Below the pieces are notes generated by a model. It saw nothing but the letters and a program-made list of their open reading frames with translations, did no database searches and was not told where the DNA came from. 64,000 bases of DNA, taken from the NCBI RefSeq assembly GCF_002797375.1, contig NZ_KZ454941.1, positions 2,932,118-2,996,117 of the forward strand. Reading direction: 5' to 3'. Positions 1 to 8,576 of the stretch are shown here, piece by piece. This stretch comes from Bacillus sp. FJAT-42315 (GTDB lineage: Bacteria > Bacillota > Bacilli > Bacillales > Domibacillaceae). The translations under genes and the position numbers were made by a program. The number at the start of each line of letters is the position of its first letter. Position 1 is the first letter of the stretch.

Positions 1-1021
1 TCACCCATTGACTATTTTCTTTAGTGACGGGTGATTTTTTGATCTTTCCATAATACACATCAATATTCCATGTTAAATGAGAAAAAACATGCTGGATTTT
101 CGCAATCGATTCCGCTTGCAACTCAACATCTATGCCATATTCTTGACGGAAAAATAACTCAAGCTCCATTTTCGGATTTCCGGCTCCGCTTAACTCGACG
201 TTCGGAAATTCCCATAAATTAGCAAGCAATCCTGTCTCCGGCCGCTTTTGAATTAGAGCATCTCCTTCGTCTGTTTCAATCACAGCCGCCCCTAGGTGAA
301 CATGCCTCATGTTTTTCTTTTTTGTTTTCACAGGCAGCTCTTGCTGGACTCCTTCATGGAACGCATGGCAATGATCGCGGACGGGACAAAGAAGACAAGA
401 AGGTGAAGTCGGGGTACAAATTAACGCACCAAGCTCCATTAAAGCTTGATTAAACGAAGAGGGATCTTCTTTAGAAATCAACTGCCGTACCGCTTCTTCA
501 AATATCTTTCTCGAAGAAGCTTTCGCAATATCGTCCCAAATCGATAAAATACGTGAGATCACCCTCATTACATTGCCATCGACAGCGGGCTCCGGTACAC
601 CGTAAGCAATGCTTAAAATCGCGCCACTAGTGTAAGGGCCTACTCCTTTTAACGAAGAAATTTCTTCTTTCGTGTTTGGCACTTTCCCACCATATTGCTC
701 TTTGACTTCACGCACCGCTGTTTGCAAATTACGCACACGCGAATAATAGCCGAGTCCTTCCCATGCTTTTAACACCGCTTCTTCTTCCGCATCCGCCAAC
801 GCTTCAATCGTTGGAAACTTACCAACAAAGTTATTAAAGTAAGGAATTACTGTATCGACCCGCGTTTGCTGCAGCATAATTTCCGACACCCATACTTTGT
901 AAGGGTCCTGATCTTTCCTCCACGGCAAGTCTCTCTTTTCAGCTTCATACCACGAGATTAAATCATGTTGAAATTGTTCAATATCTACATTTGATAATGA
1001 TTTTAATGATGGAAAATTCAC
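1..1021 (-). CDS. mutY: A/G-specific adenine glycosylase MutY (3' end beyond window)
   Basis: Base-excision repair glycosylase that removes adenine mispaired with 8-oxoguanine. About 340 codons are visible; the frame runs off the left edge, so the last ~20-30 residues are missing. The N-terminal [13 protein letters not shown] segment, the helix-hairpin-helix [12 protein letters not shown] and the following AVDGNVMRV with the catalytic Asp are all present. The [4Fe-4S] loop has the expected Cys spacing (C-x6-C-x2-C-x5-C in [17 protein letters not shown]). A NUDIX-like 8-oxoG recognition domain follows. The start is GTG at 1021, just after a GGAGGTT ribosome site. It is divergent from yfhP, as in B. 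subtilis. Confidence 0.95.
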   Translation of the reverse strand, partial: MNFPSLKSLSNVDIEQFQHDLISWYEAEKRDLPWRKDQDPYKVWVSEIMLQQTRVDTVIPYFNNFVGKFPTIEALADAEEEAVLKAWEGLGYYSRVRNLQTAVREVKEQYGGKVPNTKEEISSLKGVGPYTSGAILSIAYGVPEPAVDGNVMRVISRILSIWDDIAKASSRKIFEEAVRQLISKEDPSSFNQALMELGALICTPTSPSCLLCPVRDHCHAFHEGVQQELPVKTKKKNMRHVHLGAAVIETDEGDALIQKRPETGLLANLWEFPNVELSGAGNPKMELELFFRQEYGIDVELQAESIAKIQHVFSHLTWNIDVYYGKIKKSPVTKENSQWV

Positions 1022-1100
1022 AATTAACCTCCGAAAATGTTAAAATAAAGATAAGAAAGATACCATTTTATTTGCATCCTACTATAAGGAGGTACCTTGT

Positions 1101-2087
1101 TTGGATACTGGAACTCATATTGTCATGGGATTTGCCTTAGGAGGCTTGTCTACCCTTGATCCTGTCGTTGCTGTTGACCCGGTGACAAAATATGCCGTAT
1201 TAACAGCCGTCGTCATCGGCTCTCAAGCCCCTGATATAGATACCATATTAAAGCTTAGAAATAACGCTGTCTACATTCGAAATCACCGAGGAGCGACTCA
1301 CTCCATTCCAGCTGTGCTCCTATGGCCAGCCCTGATTGTAGCTGTGCTCTCCTTCTTCATGCCAGAAAGCAACCTATTGCATTTATGGCTATGGACACAA
1401 TTAGCCGTCTTTCTGCATGTCTTTGTTGATATCTTTAACGCTTATGGCACCCAAGCACTCAGACCTTTTTCTTCTAAATGGCTCGCTTTAGGCGTGATTA
1501 ATACGTTTGATCCTTTTATTTTTTCCGTCCATGTCATTGGACTTGTTCTTTGGGCGATTGGGTTCCACCCGGGATACACTTTTATCACGATCTATCTCGT
1601 ATTGATCGGATACTATATATTACGCTTTCAAATGCAAGGAGCTGTGCGAAATGCCGTACATCGATTAATTCCCGATGCAGAAGAAGTAATTATCGCACCA
1701 ACGATTCGCTTTAACCTTTGGAGAATTGCCGTGAAAACACCGACTCACTTTTATGTTGCCAGAGGGTATCGTCGCTCCGTTACGATTCTTGATAAATACA
1801 AACGAGTACCAATACCAGATAGCCCACTTTTTCAAGCGGCGAAGCAAGATCCAAACTTGGATGCATTTCTCCACTTCTCCCCAGTCTATCGCTGGGAAGT
1901 CGCTGAATATGACGACTGCTACGAGGTTAAATTTATCGACCTTCGTTACCGAAACAATGGCTACTATCCATTCGTCGCCGTTGTTCAGCTTGACCTTGAT
2001 TATCAAATTGTTGGGTCCTACACTGGCTGGATTTTCAGCGAAGAAAAACTGAGAAAAAAATTAGAATTTGTTCCTGGATCGAATTAA
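1101..2087 (+). CDS. yfhP: YfhP-type membrane metal-dependent hydrolase (YdjM/DUF457 family)
   Basis: Integral membrane protein of the YdjM/DUF457 family, annotated as a putative metal-dependent hydrolase; the substrate is unknown. It starts at TTG, 8 bases after AAGGAGG (1086-1092). Residues likely to bind metal are in THIVMGFALGG, SQAPDID, NHRGATHS and HVFVDIFNAYG. About five hydrophobic helices fill residues 35-185, followed by a soluble C-terminal domain. Length 328 aa matches B. subtilis YfhP, and the position next to mutY is conserved. Confidence 0.9.
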   Translation: MDTGTHIVMGFALGGLSTLDPVVAVDPVTKYAVLTAVVIGSQAPDIDTILKLRNNAVYIRNHRGATHSIPAVLLWPALIVAVLSFFMPESNLLHLWLWTQLAVFLHVFVDIFNAYGTQALRPFSSKWLALGVINTFDPFIFSVHVIGLVLWAIGFHPGYTFITIYLVLIGYYILRFQMQGAVRNAVHRLIPDAEEVIIAPTIRFNLWRIAVKTPTHFYVARGYRRSVTILDKYKRVPIPDSPLFQAAKQDPNLDAFLHFSPVYRWEVAEYDDCYEVKFIDLRYRNNGYYPFVAVVQLDLDYQIVGSYTGWIFSEEKLRKKLEFVPGSN

Positions 2088-2091
2088 GGGG

Positions 2092-2121
2092 AGCCTGCAC
2101 AGAAGTTGTGCAGGCTTTTTT
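2092..2121 (+). terminator. Rho-independent terminator of yfhP
   Basis: Perfect 9-bp stem AGCCTGCAC / GTGCAGGCT with a 7-nt loop, followed by six T. It begins 5 bases after the yfhP stop. Confidence 0.9.
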
Positions 2122-2218
2122 GCTGACTTTTCTACGATTTTCGAGAAATCATCAAGCGGATCTACTGAATCATGTGCAATTTTTACTGAGTGACCACTTT
2201 CCCCTCACCAATAGCAAA

Positions 2219-2240
2219 AAACCTGCCACAGCAGGTTTTT
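2219..2240 (-). terminator. Rho-independent terminator of yfhH-yfhJ
   Basis: On the minus strand, AACCTGC / GCAGGTT with a short loop and a T-run. It overlaps the TAA stop of yfhJ. Confidence 0.85.
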
Positions 2241-2508
2241 AATGTTTCACATCTTGCTCGTCATTAAGTAGATGTTTGTATTTTTCATAGCGGCCGGCAA
2301 ATTCATGAAGACGGCTACCGTAGTTTTCGATCCATTGGCGGACGACTTTCTCGGTCATTTCTTTTCCTTGGTAGTCATGACCAGCCTTGGCATAAGTAAC
2401 TTCGAAGTCTTCCCAAAGCAACTCGACCCAAGTTCTCGCTCGGGCATGAGATAAACGATCATTTTTATCGAGTAACATCGTCGTCAATCTTTCAAATATT
2501 TCTTCCAT
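2239..2508 (-). CDS. yfhJ: YfhJ, WVELL-motif protein
   Basis: Small soluble protein of unknown function. The diagnostic RTWVELLWEDFE segment lies near residues 25-36, and the length (~89 aa) fits the WVELL family. The chosen ATG lies 6 bases after GAGGTG, a ribosome site that overlaps the stop codon of yfhH, so the two genes form one translationally linked operon. An in-frame GTG three codons upstream falls inside that ribosome site and is rejected. Confidence 0.85.
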   Translation of the reverse strand: MEEIFERLTTMLLDKNDRLSHARARTWVELLWEDFEVTYAKAGHDYQGKEMTEKVVRQWIENYGSRLHEFAGRYEKYKHLLNDEQDVKH

Positions 2509-2518
2509 TGCTTTCACC

Positions 2519-2854
2519 TCAATTTTCTAATCGTTCTGTTTCTTTCAACATCGAGATCGGCAACCCTTCTTCTTTCCCGTTCCCATCCAAACGATACCCC
2601 CAAGCGAACACACCATTCATATAATCAATTTTAAAATAGCTTCCTGGTGCACCGATAATTTCATACATTTTCCCTGGTTCAAAATCGTCTGGGTTCATTA
2701 AATACGCTTGGGCCATGACCGCTTTTCTCTCAAGAACAGCAAATTCATTGACGATCCCTAACTGTTCCGCTTTTCTTGCTTTTTCTTTTAAACGTGAAAT
2801 TTCTTGCTTTAACTCGAATTCTGTCATCTCACTGTAACGTTTTTCTGCTTCCAC
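2519..2854 (-). CDS. yfhH: YfhH (DUF1811 family)
   Basis: Small protein of unknown function whose family members form a conserved Bacillaceae operon next to recX. The N-terminal half (about residues 1-50) is a charged predicted coiled helix (EKRYSEMTEFELKQEISRL). The C-terminal half is a beta-rich SH3-like fold (FEPGKMYEIIGAPGSYFKI). The start is taken as GTG at 2854, 9 bases after AAGGGG; TTG at 2863 abuts that site and is less likely. It lies upstream of yfhJ, separated only by the stop/ribosome-site overlap. Confidence 0.85.
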   Translation of the reverse strand: MEAEKRYSEMTEFELKQEISRLKEKARKAEQLGIVNEFAVLERKAVMAQAYLMNPDDFEPGKMYEIIGAPGSYFKIDYMNGVFAWGYRLDGNGKEEGLPISMLKETERLEN

Positions 2855-2917
2855 TAGTTGCAACCCCTTTTTTCCTTAAGTATATTAAAAGAACAAGATA
2901 TTAGAAAGTCTGAAAGG

Positions 2918-3598
2918 ATGAAACAATTGAAAAACTGTGTAATTACTGGCGGCGGCTCTGGCCTTGGTAAAGAATTAGCATTGATTTATAGTCAAAAAGG
3001 GTATCATGTTCATATTATTGGCCGCTACGCGGAAAAATTAGCGGCAGTCAAACAAGAAATAGAATCTACAGAAGGACTAGCTTCCGTTTATCAATTGGAT
3101 TTGCGAAATCCTGCAGAAATTGAACGTTTGGCACAACACTTTCAGACGAGTGCAAAAAAAGTCGAATTTCTCATTAATAATGCTGGCATCGGAATATTTG
3201 GACCTTTTGAAGAAATTGATCCCGATGATCTCGAAACAACTTTTGAAACAAATGTGTACGCCCCGATTATGATGACAAAAGCCTTTTTGCCATTAATGAG
3301 TGAAAATGGACGAGTGATCAATATTATTTCGACAGCCGGCCTACGTGGAAAGAAAAATGAAGCGATTTACAGTGCTAGTAAATTTGCGTTGCGTGGATTC
3401 ACCCAAAGTATGCAACAAGAATTTGCAGACAGCAGCATCAAATTTGTGGCCGCTTATATGGGTGGCATGAACACACCGTTTTGGGAGCACTCCACTCATA
3501 TTACGGATGCATCCCGTCTAAAGAAGGCAGCCGAAGTCGCACAGAAAATTGTCGTGGAAGCAGCAGAAAAAACCGAAATCATGATCGAATCTAATTAA
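2918..3598 (+). CDS. Short-chain dehydrogenase/reductase (SDR)
   Basis: Classical SDR of about 226 aa. It has the Rossmann glycine motif TGGGSGLG near the N terminus, NNAGIGIFG, and the catalytic Ser with YSASK (Tyr-x3-Lys). The substrate is not evident. The start could be ATG 2918 or, with better spacing from AAAGGATG, TTG 2927. It is divergent from yfhH and convergent with recX, overlapping its stop by 4 bases. B. subtilis has no SDR between yfhH and recX, so this looks like a lineage-specific insertion into the block. Confidence 0.85.
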   Translation: MKQLKNCVITGGGSGLGKELALIYSQKGYHVHIIGRYAEKLAAVKQEIESTEGLASVYQLDLRNPAEIERLAQHFQTSAKKVEFLINNAGIGIFGPFEEIDPDDLETTFETNVYAPIMMTKAFLPLMSENGRVINIISTAGLRGKKNEAIYSASKFALRGFTQSMQQEFADSSIKFVAAYMGGMNTPFWEHSTHITDASRLKKAAEVAQKIVVEAAEKTEIMIESN

Positions 3599-4389
3599 TC
3601 CTGTTCTAGCCGCTCCATCGCCTTTTCAATGTCACTAATAGCAAAGCCTTTCCGATAAAGCGACTGCTTCATCTTTTGCCTATACTCACCGCCTGTGTAT
3701 TTACTATACTTGCGGTGGGCTTTTTCTACTTGATACATTAACGCTTCCTGTTGCTCTTCATCCTCGCTTGCCTGCTCAGCAACCACCGCCTCTTGAATGA
3801 CGTCCCAGCCATAACCTTTTCTCATTAAAGCTTGTTCTATTTTCTGCTTTTGAATAACGAATGATTCTTTTCTATATTTTTTTCGATACTTCTCAGCGAG
3901 AGCCGTCGCTTTTTCAAGTTGACTACTGAAATCAAACGATGAAAGCACCTCTTCTATCCATTTTTCTTGTATCCCCTTCTCCTTTAGCTCACGTCGGATC
4001 ACGCCTGGACCTTTATCAGTCGTATTAATTTGTGTGTTCACGTAAGCTTTAGCAAATTGAGCATCGTCTAAATAACTCAGTCGATGAAGCGAACGGATAA
4101 CTTCTTCAATTGCTTCAAGCTCGATCTCTTTTTTCTGTAAGTAATCGCGTACCTCCTTCTCTGATCTCATTCGAATCGATAAAAAGTGAATCGCTGTATT
4201 TAGCCCTTTTTGAATACCATCTTGGTGAGCAATTACATCGATCTCATCCTTGCTCAACTCCATCCCCTTTTTCAACTGAAAGCGAATGAATACTGATTCA
4301 TCCACACTAAAAGCGTACTCTTCGTTTAAAAAAATATTGTAGCGGTCCTTCCGCTTTTCCTGTTGAGATATTTTCGTAATAATAACCAT
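3595..4389 (-). CDS. recX: RecA regulator RecX
   Basis: RecX modulates RecA filaments during recombination and the SOS response. The 264-aa length is typical of the long Firmicute form. Three RecX three-helix repeats can be seen, with motifs such as SEKEVRDYLQKK, YLDDAQFAKAYVN and GPGVIRRELKEKGI. The ATG start is 5 bases after GAGGTG. It is divergent from yfhF, as in B. subtilis. Confidence 0.93.
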   Translation of the reverse strand: MVIITKISQQEKRKDRYNIFLNEEYAFSVDESVFIRFQLKKGMELSKDEIDVIAHQDGIQKGLNTAIHFLSIRMRSEKEVRDYLQKKEIELEAIEEVIRSLHRLSYLDDAQFAKAYVNTQINTTDKGPGVIRRELKEKGIQEKWIEEVLSSFDFSSQLEKATALAEKYRKKYRKESFVIQKQKIEQALMRKGYGWDVIQEAVVAEQASEDEEQQEALMYQVEKAHRKYSKYTGGEYRQKMKQSLYRKGFAISDIEKAMERLEQD

Positions 4390-4479
4390 ATGATCACCTC
4401 TTCCTTCACTTTAACACATCGAAAATGTTTTATAAGACCATGAACAGGTAAAATAGAAAGAAAATAGGGGGGGAATAAC

Positions 4480-5394
4480 ATGAAGGTAGCGATTGCTGGA
4501 GGAACCGGGTTTGTCGGTAAAGCATTAACAGCTGAGCTATTGAAAAATGGATATGATGTCTACATCTTAACACGGAATACGAACGGAAAAACCAACACAG
4601 AGCATAAAAAATACGTTAAATGGATGACCGCTGATGCAACACCAGAACATGACCTGCAAGACGTCAAAGTGTTCATTAATTTAGCAGGTGAATCATTAAA
4701 TAGCGGACGGTGGACGAAGGAAAGAAAGCAGCGAATTTTGGATAGCCGGATTTCTTCCACGACCGAAATGATCCGCATTATGAAACAGCTTCCAAATAAG
4801 CCAGAAGTATTTGTCAATGCCAGCGCAATTGGCTATTACCCTATTTCAAACACCGAAACATTTACTGAAGCATCCAAAACTGTCGGCACCGGCTTTCTCG
4901 CTCATACCGTGAAGCTTTGGGAAGAGACCGCTCAACAAGCAGAAGAGATCGGAATTCGAACCGTTCTTACTCGCTTCGGTGTCATTCTCGGGAAAGAAGA
5001 TGGGGCTCTTCCACGCATGGCTTTGCCTTATCAGCTATTCGCCGGAGGAAAAATCGGATCAGGTAAACAATGGATGTCGTGGATTCATCTTACCGACGTG
5101 GCCAGAGCGATTTTATTTGCCATTGAAAACAAAGATATTCACGGTCCTCTTAATGTTACTGCTCCAACGCCAAAAATGATGGATCAACTAGGAAGATCAC
5201 TCGCCAAAACACTCCATCGACCACATTGGCTATTCGTTCCAAGTATCGCTTTAAAAATCATCCTCGGTGAAATGAGCACACTCGTCCTAGATGGACAAAA
5301 AGTTCTCCCGGAAAAATTACTCACTCACCAGTTTACGTTTCGATTTCCTGATATCGATGCCGCGCTACAAGATATTTACACAAAAAAGGGCTGA
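4480..5394 (+). CDS. yfhF: TIGR01777-type NAD(P)-dependent epimerase (YfhF)
   Basis: Extended-SDR/epimerase-family protein of 304 aa with the N-terminal nucleotide-binding loop AGGTGFVGKAL, then INLAGES and RWTKERKQRI, and the family C-terminal domain (DUF1731, about residues 250-300: VPSIALKIILGEMSTLVLDGQ). The exact reaction is unknown. The start follows a G-rich ribosome site (AGGGGGGG). The last five codons and the stop lie inside the left half of a terminator hairpin that is repeated at 13727. Confidence 0.9.
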   Translation: MKVAIAGGTGFVGKALTAELLKNGYDVYILTRNTNGKTNTEHKKYVKWMTADATPEHDLQDVKVFINLAGESLNSGRWTKERKQRILDSRISSTTEMIRIMKQLPNKPEVFVNASAIGYYPISNTETFTEASKTVGTGFLAHTVKLWEETAQQAEEIGIRTVLTRFGVILGKEDGALPRMALPYQLFAGGKIGSGKQWMSWIHLTDVARAILFAIENKDIHGPLNVTAPTPKMMDQLGRSLAKTLHRPHWLFVPSIALKIILGEMSTLVLDGQKVLPEKLLTHQFTFRFPDIDAALQDIYTKKG

Positions 5395-5410
5395 CATCAA
5401 AGTCAGCCCT
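5382..5410 (-). terminator. Terminator copy 1 (ends the LacI-SBP gene; overlaps yfhF stop)
   Basis: Stem AGGGCTGAC / GTCAGCCCT with loop ATCAAA. On the minus strand it is followed by TTTTTT, so it would terminate the regulator gene reading leftwards. An identical hairpin lies at 13728-13756. Confidence 0.8.
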
Positions 5411-5485
5411 AACCTATACTTTTTCCCAATGCACAAATAATTCTAATCCGATCAAGAACAGCGATTCGAAAAACTGTGATTTTAA
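5408..5485 (-). pseudogene. Remnant of the 3' end of an NCS2 permease gene
   Basis: Bases 5381-5453 match 13727-13799 (the terminator and last codons of the intact permease at 13760) with three mismatches at 5420, 5430 and 5450. Two of these fall at third codon positions and one gives Arg to His. Similarity decays beyond 5460. No start or further reading frame remains. It marks the left edge of the acquired block. Confidence 0.75.
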
Positions 5486-5495
5486 ATCCATTCAA

Positions 5496-7670
5496 TCAAA
5501 GTTGAGTAATCAATTCTTCATTTTTCATCGCAAGTTCTTCATTGATTAACTCTACATAACAATCAAAATCAGGGTCTCCCTCCTCTAGCATTTTAAGTAT
5601 ATACTTTCCAATTATTTCTTCCGCTTGCTTGATATCTATACTTTGTCCGTTTTCAAACGTATTTTCTCGTTTTCCATTCATAATGGTCTGTTTCGCTTTA
5701 TTTAGCCAAGGATACATCGTATGTACGACTGAACTATTAGCTAGGAAATCACTTGCTGTGTTTCCACCCAATAAAGTGATTTGCTCTGAAATTTCATTGC
5801 TATTTAGCCAATTAAAAAATTCGATACTTTCATTTAAGTTAGTTGTTTTTTTCGTTATCCCTAAAATACCTCCACCTAATAAAGGAATATCTCCAGGTAC
5901 ATTTGCAATTCCAATAGAGTCTTTAATATTACTTTGAGAGACAACAGATAAGTGGTTCATAAATCCTATTACCATTGCAGATTTTCCAGCTACAAAGGCT
6001 TTCACTTCTTCTCCCCACCAATTCGTGTCGACAACTTTAGAATTTCGATAATTTTCATATAATAATTTCATCGCAGCTTTTGCAATGTCCGTATCTAATT
6101 TTATTTCAGATTGATTAAGCAGGGTCCCTTTAAGAGAATAGTATCGAAGTAAATATTCTGCAGCGATGGTGCCTGCATTCCCCGTTATCATTGAAGCTCC
6201 ATGGACTTCTTTTAATAAATCAAAATCACTTTCATTAAAAAACTTCAAGATTTCATTATACGTATCAAAATTCGTCGGCATCTTCAATTCTGTTTTCGTT
6301 TTCTCAAAATATTTCCTTTTTACAATCTCGTCCCCAAATATATCCTTTCGATAGAATAACATCTGGATACTTATATCAAATGGTAGAGCATAGGTTACAT
6401 CATTAATATTCGCATAATAGTCTTTTAAGAAATACGGTAAATGATCTAATACGCGATCTAGCTTTTTATCTAAGCCTTGTAATTGTTTAAAGATCTTTTG
6501 ACCATACCAAGATAACCCTACAACATCTAAACGTATAATGTCATAGCTCTTCCATTTATCATCATCTTTAATAATATCAAATATTTCATTCGTCTTTTTT
6601 ATATCTAAGTTGACATGAATATTAGTGTTCTTTTCAAAGTGCGGAATAATTTTCATTAATGCTTTAGTCGTTGGTGATTCGATTGTTAGCATGTTAATTT
6701 GCGAATCATATTTCTGGAAGTTAACACCTTTGTCTAAAAACCCAATATTTTGATATGTTTTTGAGTGGCTTTTATCTTTTAAATTAATATTAAGAACGAT
6801 TTTCTTAACAACGTTTTCTCCCGCATATCCGTAATCTTGAAAATAGTAAAGAATTTCATTGCTATATGTATTTTTAAAGGGTGCCAAAGCGATTAATTTA
6901 GGTAACGGTTTGGTTGATCCATAATGATAAGCCTTTACTAGCTTAACTGCTTTCGAAACATTTGTAGTAATGATGCAATCAAAGGACGTATCTCGCACTA
7001 ATTCGAAGGCATGTTCATACTCATGCGCCATATTCGACTGAGAGATTATTATATTTTTATGATTTACTTGATTCAAAAGGGTTGAAATAAAGTCACTTTC
7101 ATTTGAATATTTATCTTCATCTGTAAAAACACCAATCGTATTCACATTCAAATGATTGATATAATCTGCAACGTCCGTACCTGCTCGCTTGAAATCAAAC
7201 GAGATGAACTCTAAAGCGTTTTTTACATGACGATTTAAAAAAATAATGTCACTTTTATTAACGGGAAGTTGATCATAGTATTCATCAGCATTCTCTAAAG
7301 AGGAAACTGTAATAATACCTGAAGGCCTTTCTTTAATGATTTCTTTAATGATTTCCAATTCTTTAATTGGATTGTCATATGTGCAATATAATTTAATTTG
7401 ATAATCTCTGGAAGTTGCTTCTCTTAAGGCACTTTCATAAAATGCAGCATACTCACCGAAAGAAATCGTTGGTAAAATAATAATAATGGTTTGGCTTTTA
7501 CCTGAGCGTAATAACTTAGCATTATTGTTGAGATTATATCCTAATTCTTCAGCAGTTTTCAGAACAAGTTCCATTTTTTTAGAACTTACATTCCCTTTAC
7601 CATTTAACACATTTGAAACCGTTCCGTGCGATACACCGGCTGCTTTCGCAATATCTAATATCGTTACCAT
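5496..7670 (-). CDS. LacI-type regulator fused to a cytoplasmic solute-binding-protein domain
   Basis: A 724-aa protein with three parts. Residues 1-55 are a LacI/GalR helix-turn-helix (VTILDIAKAAGVSHGTVSNV, then NGKGNVSSKK). Residues ~58-330 are a periplasmic-binding-like LacI sensor (SQTIIIILPTISFGEYAAFY and later). Residues ~345-715 resemble a family-1 extracellular solute-binding protein (PYFLKDYYANINDVTYALPF, then NWWGEEVKAFVAGKSAMVIG). There is no signal peptide, so both ligand domains act in the cytoplasm. LacI proteins are usually ~330-350 aa, so this is more than double. The start is ATG 7670 after TAGGAG; 15 upstream codons have no ribosome site. It is the last gene of the transporter block and is the likely regulator of it (inference). 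Confidence 0.85.
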   Translation of the reverse strand: MVTILDIAKAAGVSHGTVSNVLNGKGNVSSKKMELVLKTAEELGYNLNNNAKLLRSGKSQTIIIILPTISFGEYAAFYESALREATSRDYQIKLYCTYDNPIKELEIIKEIIKERPSGIITVSSLENADEYYDQLPVNKSDIIFLNRHVKNALEFISFDFKRAGTDVADYINHLNVNTIGVFTDEDKYSNESDFISTLLNQVNHKNIIISQSNMAHEYEHAFELVRDTSFDCIITTNVSKAVKLVKAYHYGSTKPLPKLIALAPFKNTYSNEILYYFQDYGYAGENVVKKIVLNINLKDKSHSKTYQNIGFLDKGVNFQKYDSQINMLTIESPTTKALMKIIPHFEKNTNIHVNLDIKKTNEIFDIIKDDDKWKSYDIIRLDVVGLSWYGQKIFKQLQGLDKKLDRVLDHLPYFLKDYYANINDVTYALPFDISIQMLFYRKDIFGDEIVKRKYFEKTKTELKMPTNFDTYNEILKFFNESDFDLLKEVHGASMITGNAGTIAAEYLLRYYSLKGTLLNQSEIKLDTDIAKAAMKLLYENYRNSKVVDTNWWGEEVKAFVAGKSAMVIGFMNHLSVVSQSNIKDSIGIANVPGDIPLLGGGILGITKKTTNLNESIEFFNWLNSNEISEQITLLGGNTASDFLANSSVVHTMYPWLNKAKQTIMNGKRENTFENGQSIDIKQAEEIIGKYILKMLEEGDPDFDCYVELINEELAMKNEELITQL

Positions 7671-7759
7671 CTTTTCCACTCCTAAAAAACGAAAAGGTTG
7701 TCTTGATTTTAGCAAACATCACTGTTTTTTTGTAATATTTGATAAAAACATACATAAAA

Positions 7760-8542
7760 TTAACAATTCCATCCTTTTAGAATATTTAATAGCTCACTAT
7801 AGGCTCCCTTATTAGAGAGTACCCAATCTCCGCAATCTAAATAATGTAACTCACTACCATCAAAATGAGAAACTTTCAAACCTAACTCTTTGGCAAAAAC
7901 AAGTTGGGCCGCTAAATCCCAAGGGCCGGCTTTTGATGTTACGAAAGCCGCAAACTTACCATTGATGACATGGATGCTATCAATACCTCCACAACCAAAA
8001 TAGCGAATATCAAAAGATTCCTCTGCTAACCTTCCAAAACATTCTTTTCCATACCACTCTCGAACATCAGCTGAAATAAGCCCTTCTCGTAACGGAATCT
8101 CTTCAGGCGGTAATAATTTTTGATCGTTTAAAAAAGCCCCTTTATTTTCAATTGCATAATATAAATCGTCATTCATAACATCAAATATATAACCTAACTT
8201 TCCAACATCACCTTCATAATAAGCAACCAAAATACAAAAATGATCTTGTTGTTTTACAAAATTTGCTGTACCGTCAATTGGATCAATGATCCACACATGC
8301 TCCCTATCATCGCTTATCTTCAATTCTGGAGATTCTTCTCCGACAATCAAATGAGTCGGATATGCTTCGGTAATTTTTTGAATAAAAAAATCTTGAACTT
8401 TTTTATCGATATCCGTCACTAGATCCTTATGATTTAACTTTGTTTCAATCGCTAAATCTTCAGATAAAGAACGTTTAATCATTGGAACTATTTCGTTTAA
8501 CCATGCTACAATTTGCGAATGTACTTTTTGTAAGTCTTCCAT
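7760..8542 (-). CDS. Inositol monophosphatase family protein
   Basis: Mg2+-dependent phosphatase of the IMPase/CysQ family, 260 aa. Family motifs are in order: LVTDIDKKVQ, GEES near residue 70, the catalytic DPIDGTANF near residue 88, and the C-terminal GPWDLAAQ. Known activities in the family are on inositol phosphates, 3'-phosphoadenosine phosphates or sugar phosphates. The neighbouring GDPD gene favours a phosphate monoester released from a glycerophosphodiester. The gene starts 34 bases after the GDPD gene with ribosome site GAGGAGG. It is cytoplasmic. Confidence 0.9.
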   Translation of the reverse strand: MEDLQKVHSQIVAWLNEIVPMIKRSLSEDLAIETKLNHKDLVTDIDKKVQDFFIQKITEAYPTHLIVGEESPELKISDDREHVWIIDPIDGTANFVKQQDHFCILVAYYEGDVGKLGYIFDVMNDDLYYAIENKGAFLNDQKLLPPEEIPLREGLISADVREWYGKECFGRLAEESFDIRYFGCGGIDSIHVINGKFAAFVTSKAGPWDLAAQLVFAKELGLKVSHFDGSELHYLDCGDWVLSNKGAYSELLNILKGWNC

Positions 8543-8576
8543 GTTACCTCCTCTTTTCCCGTCAAAAAGCTTACCA

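Noticed and set aside
1-3. TGA stop of mutY at the left edge (complement of tca)
   Set aside because: It is in a different frame; the mutY frame (codon 2-4 = Val) continues past base 1.
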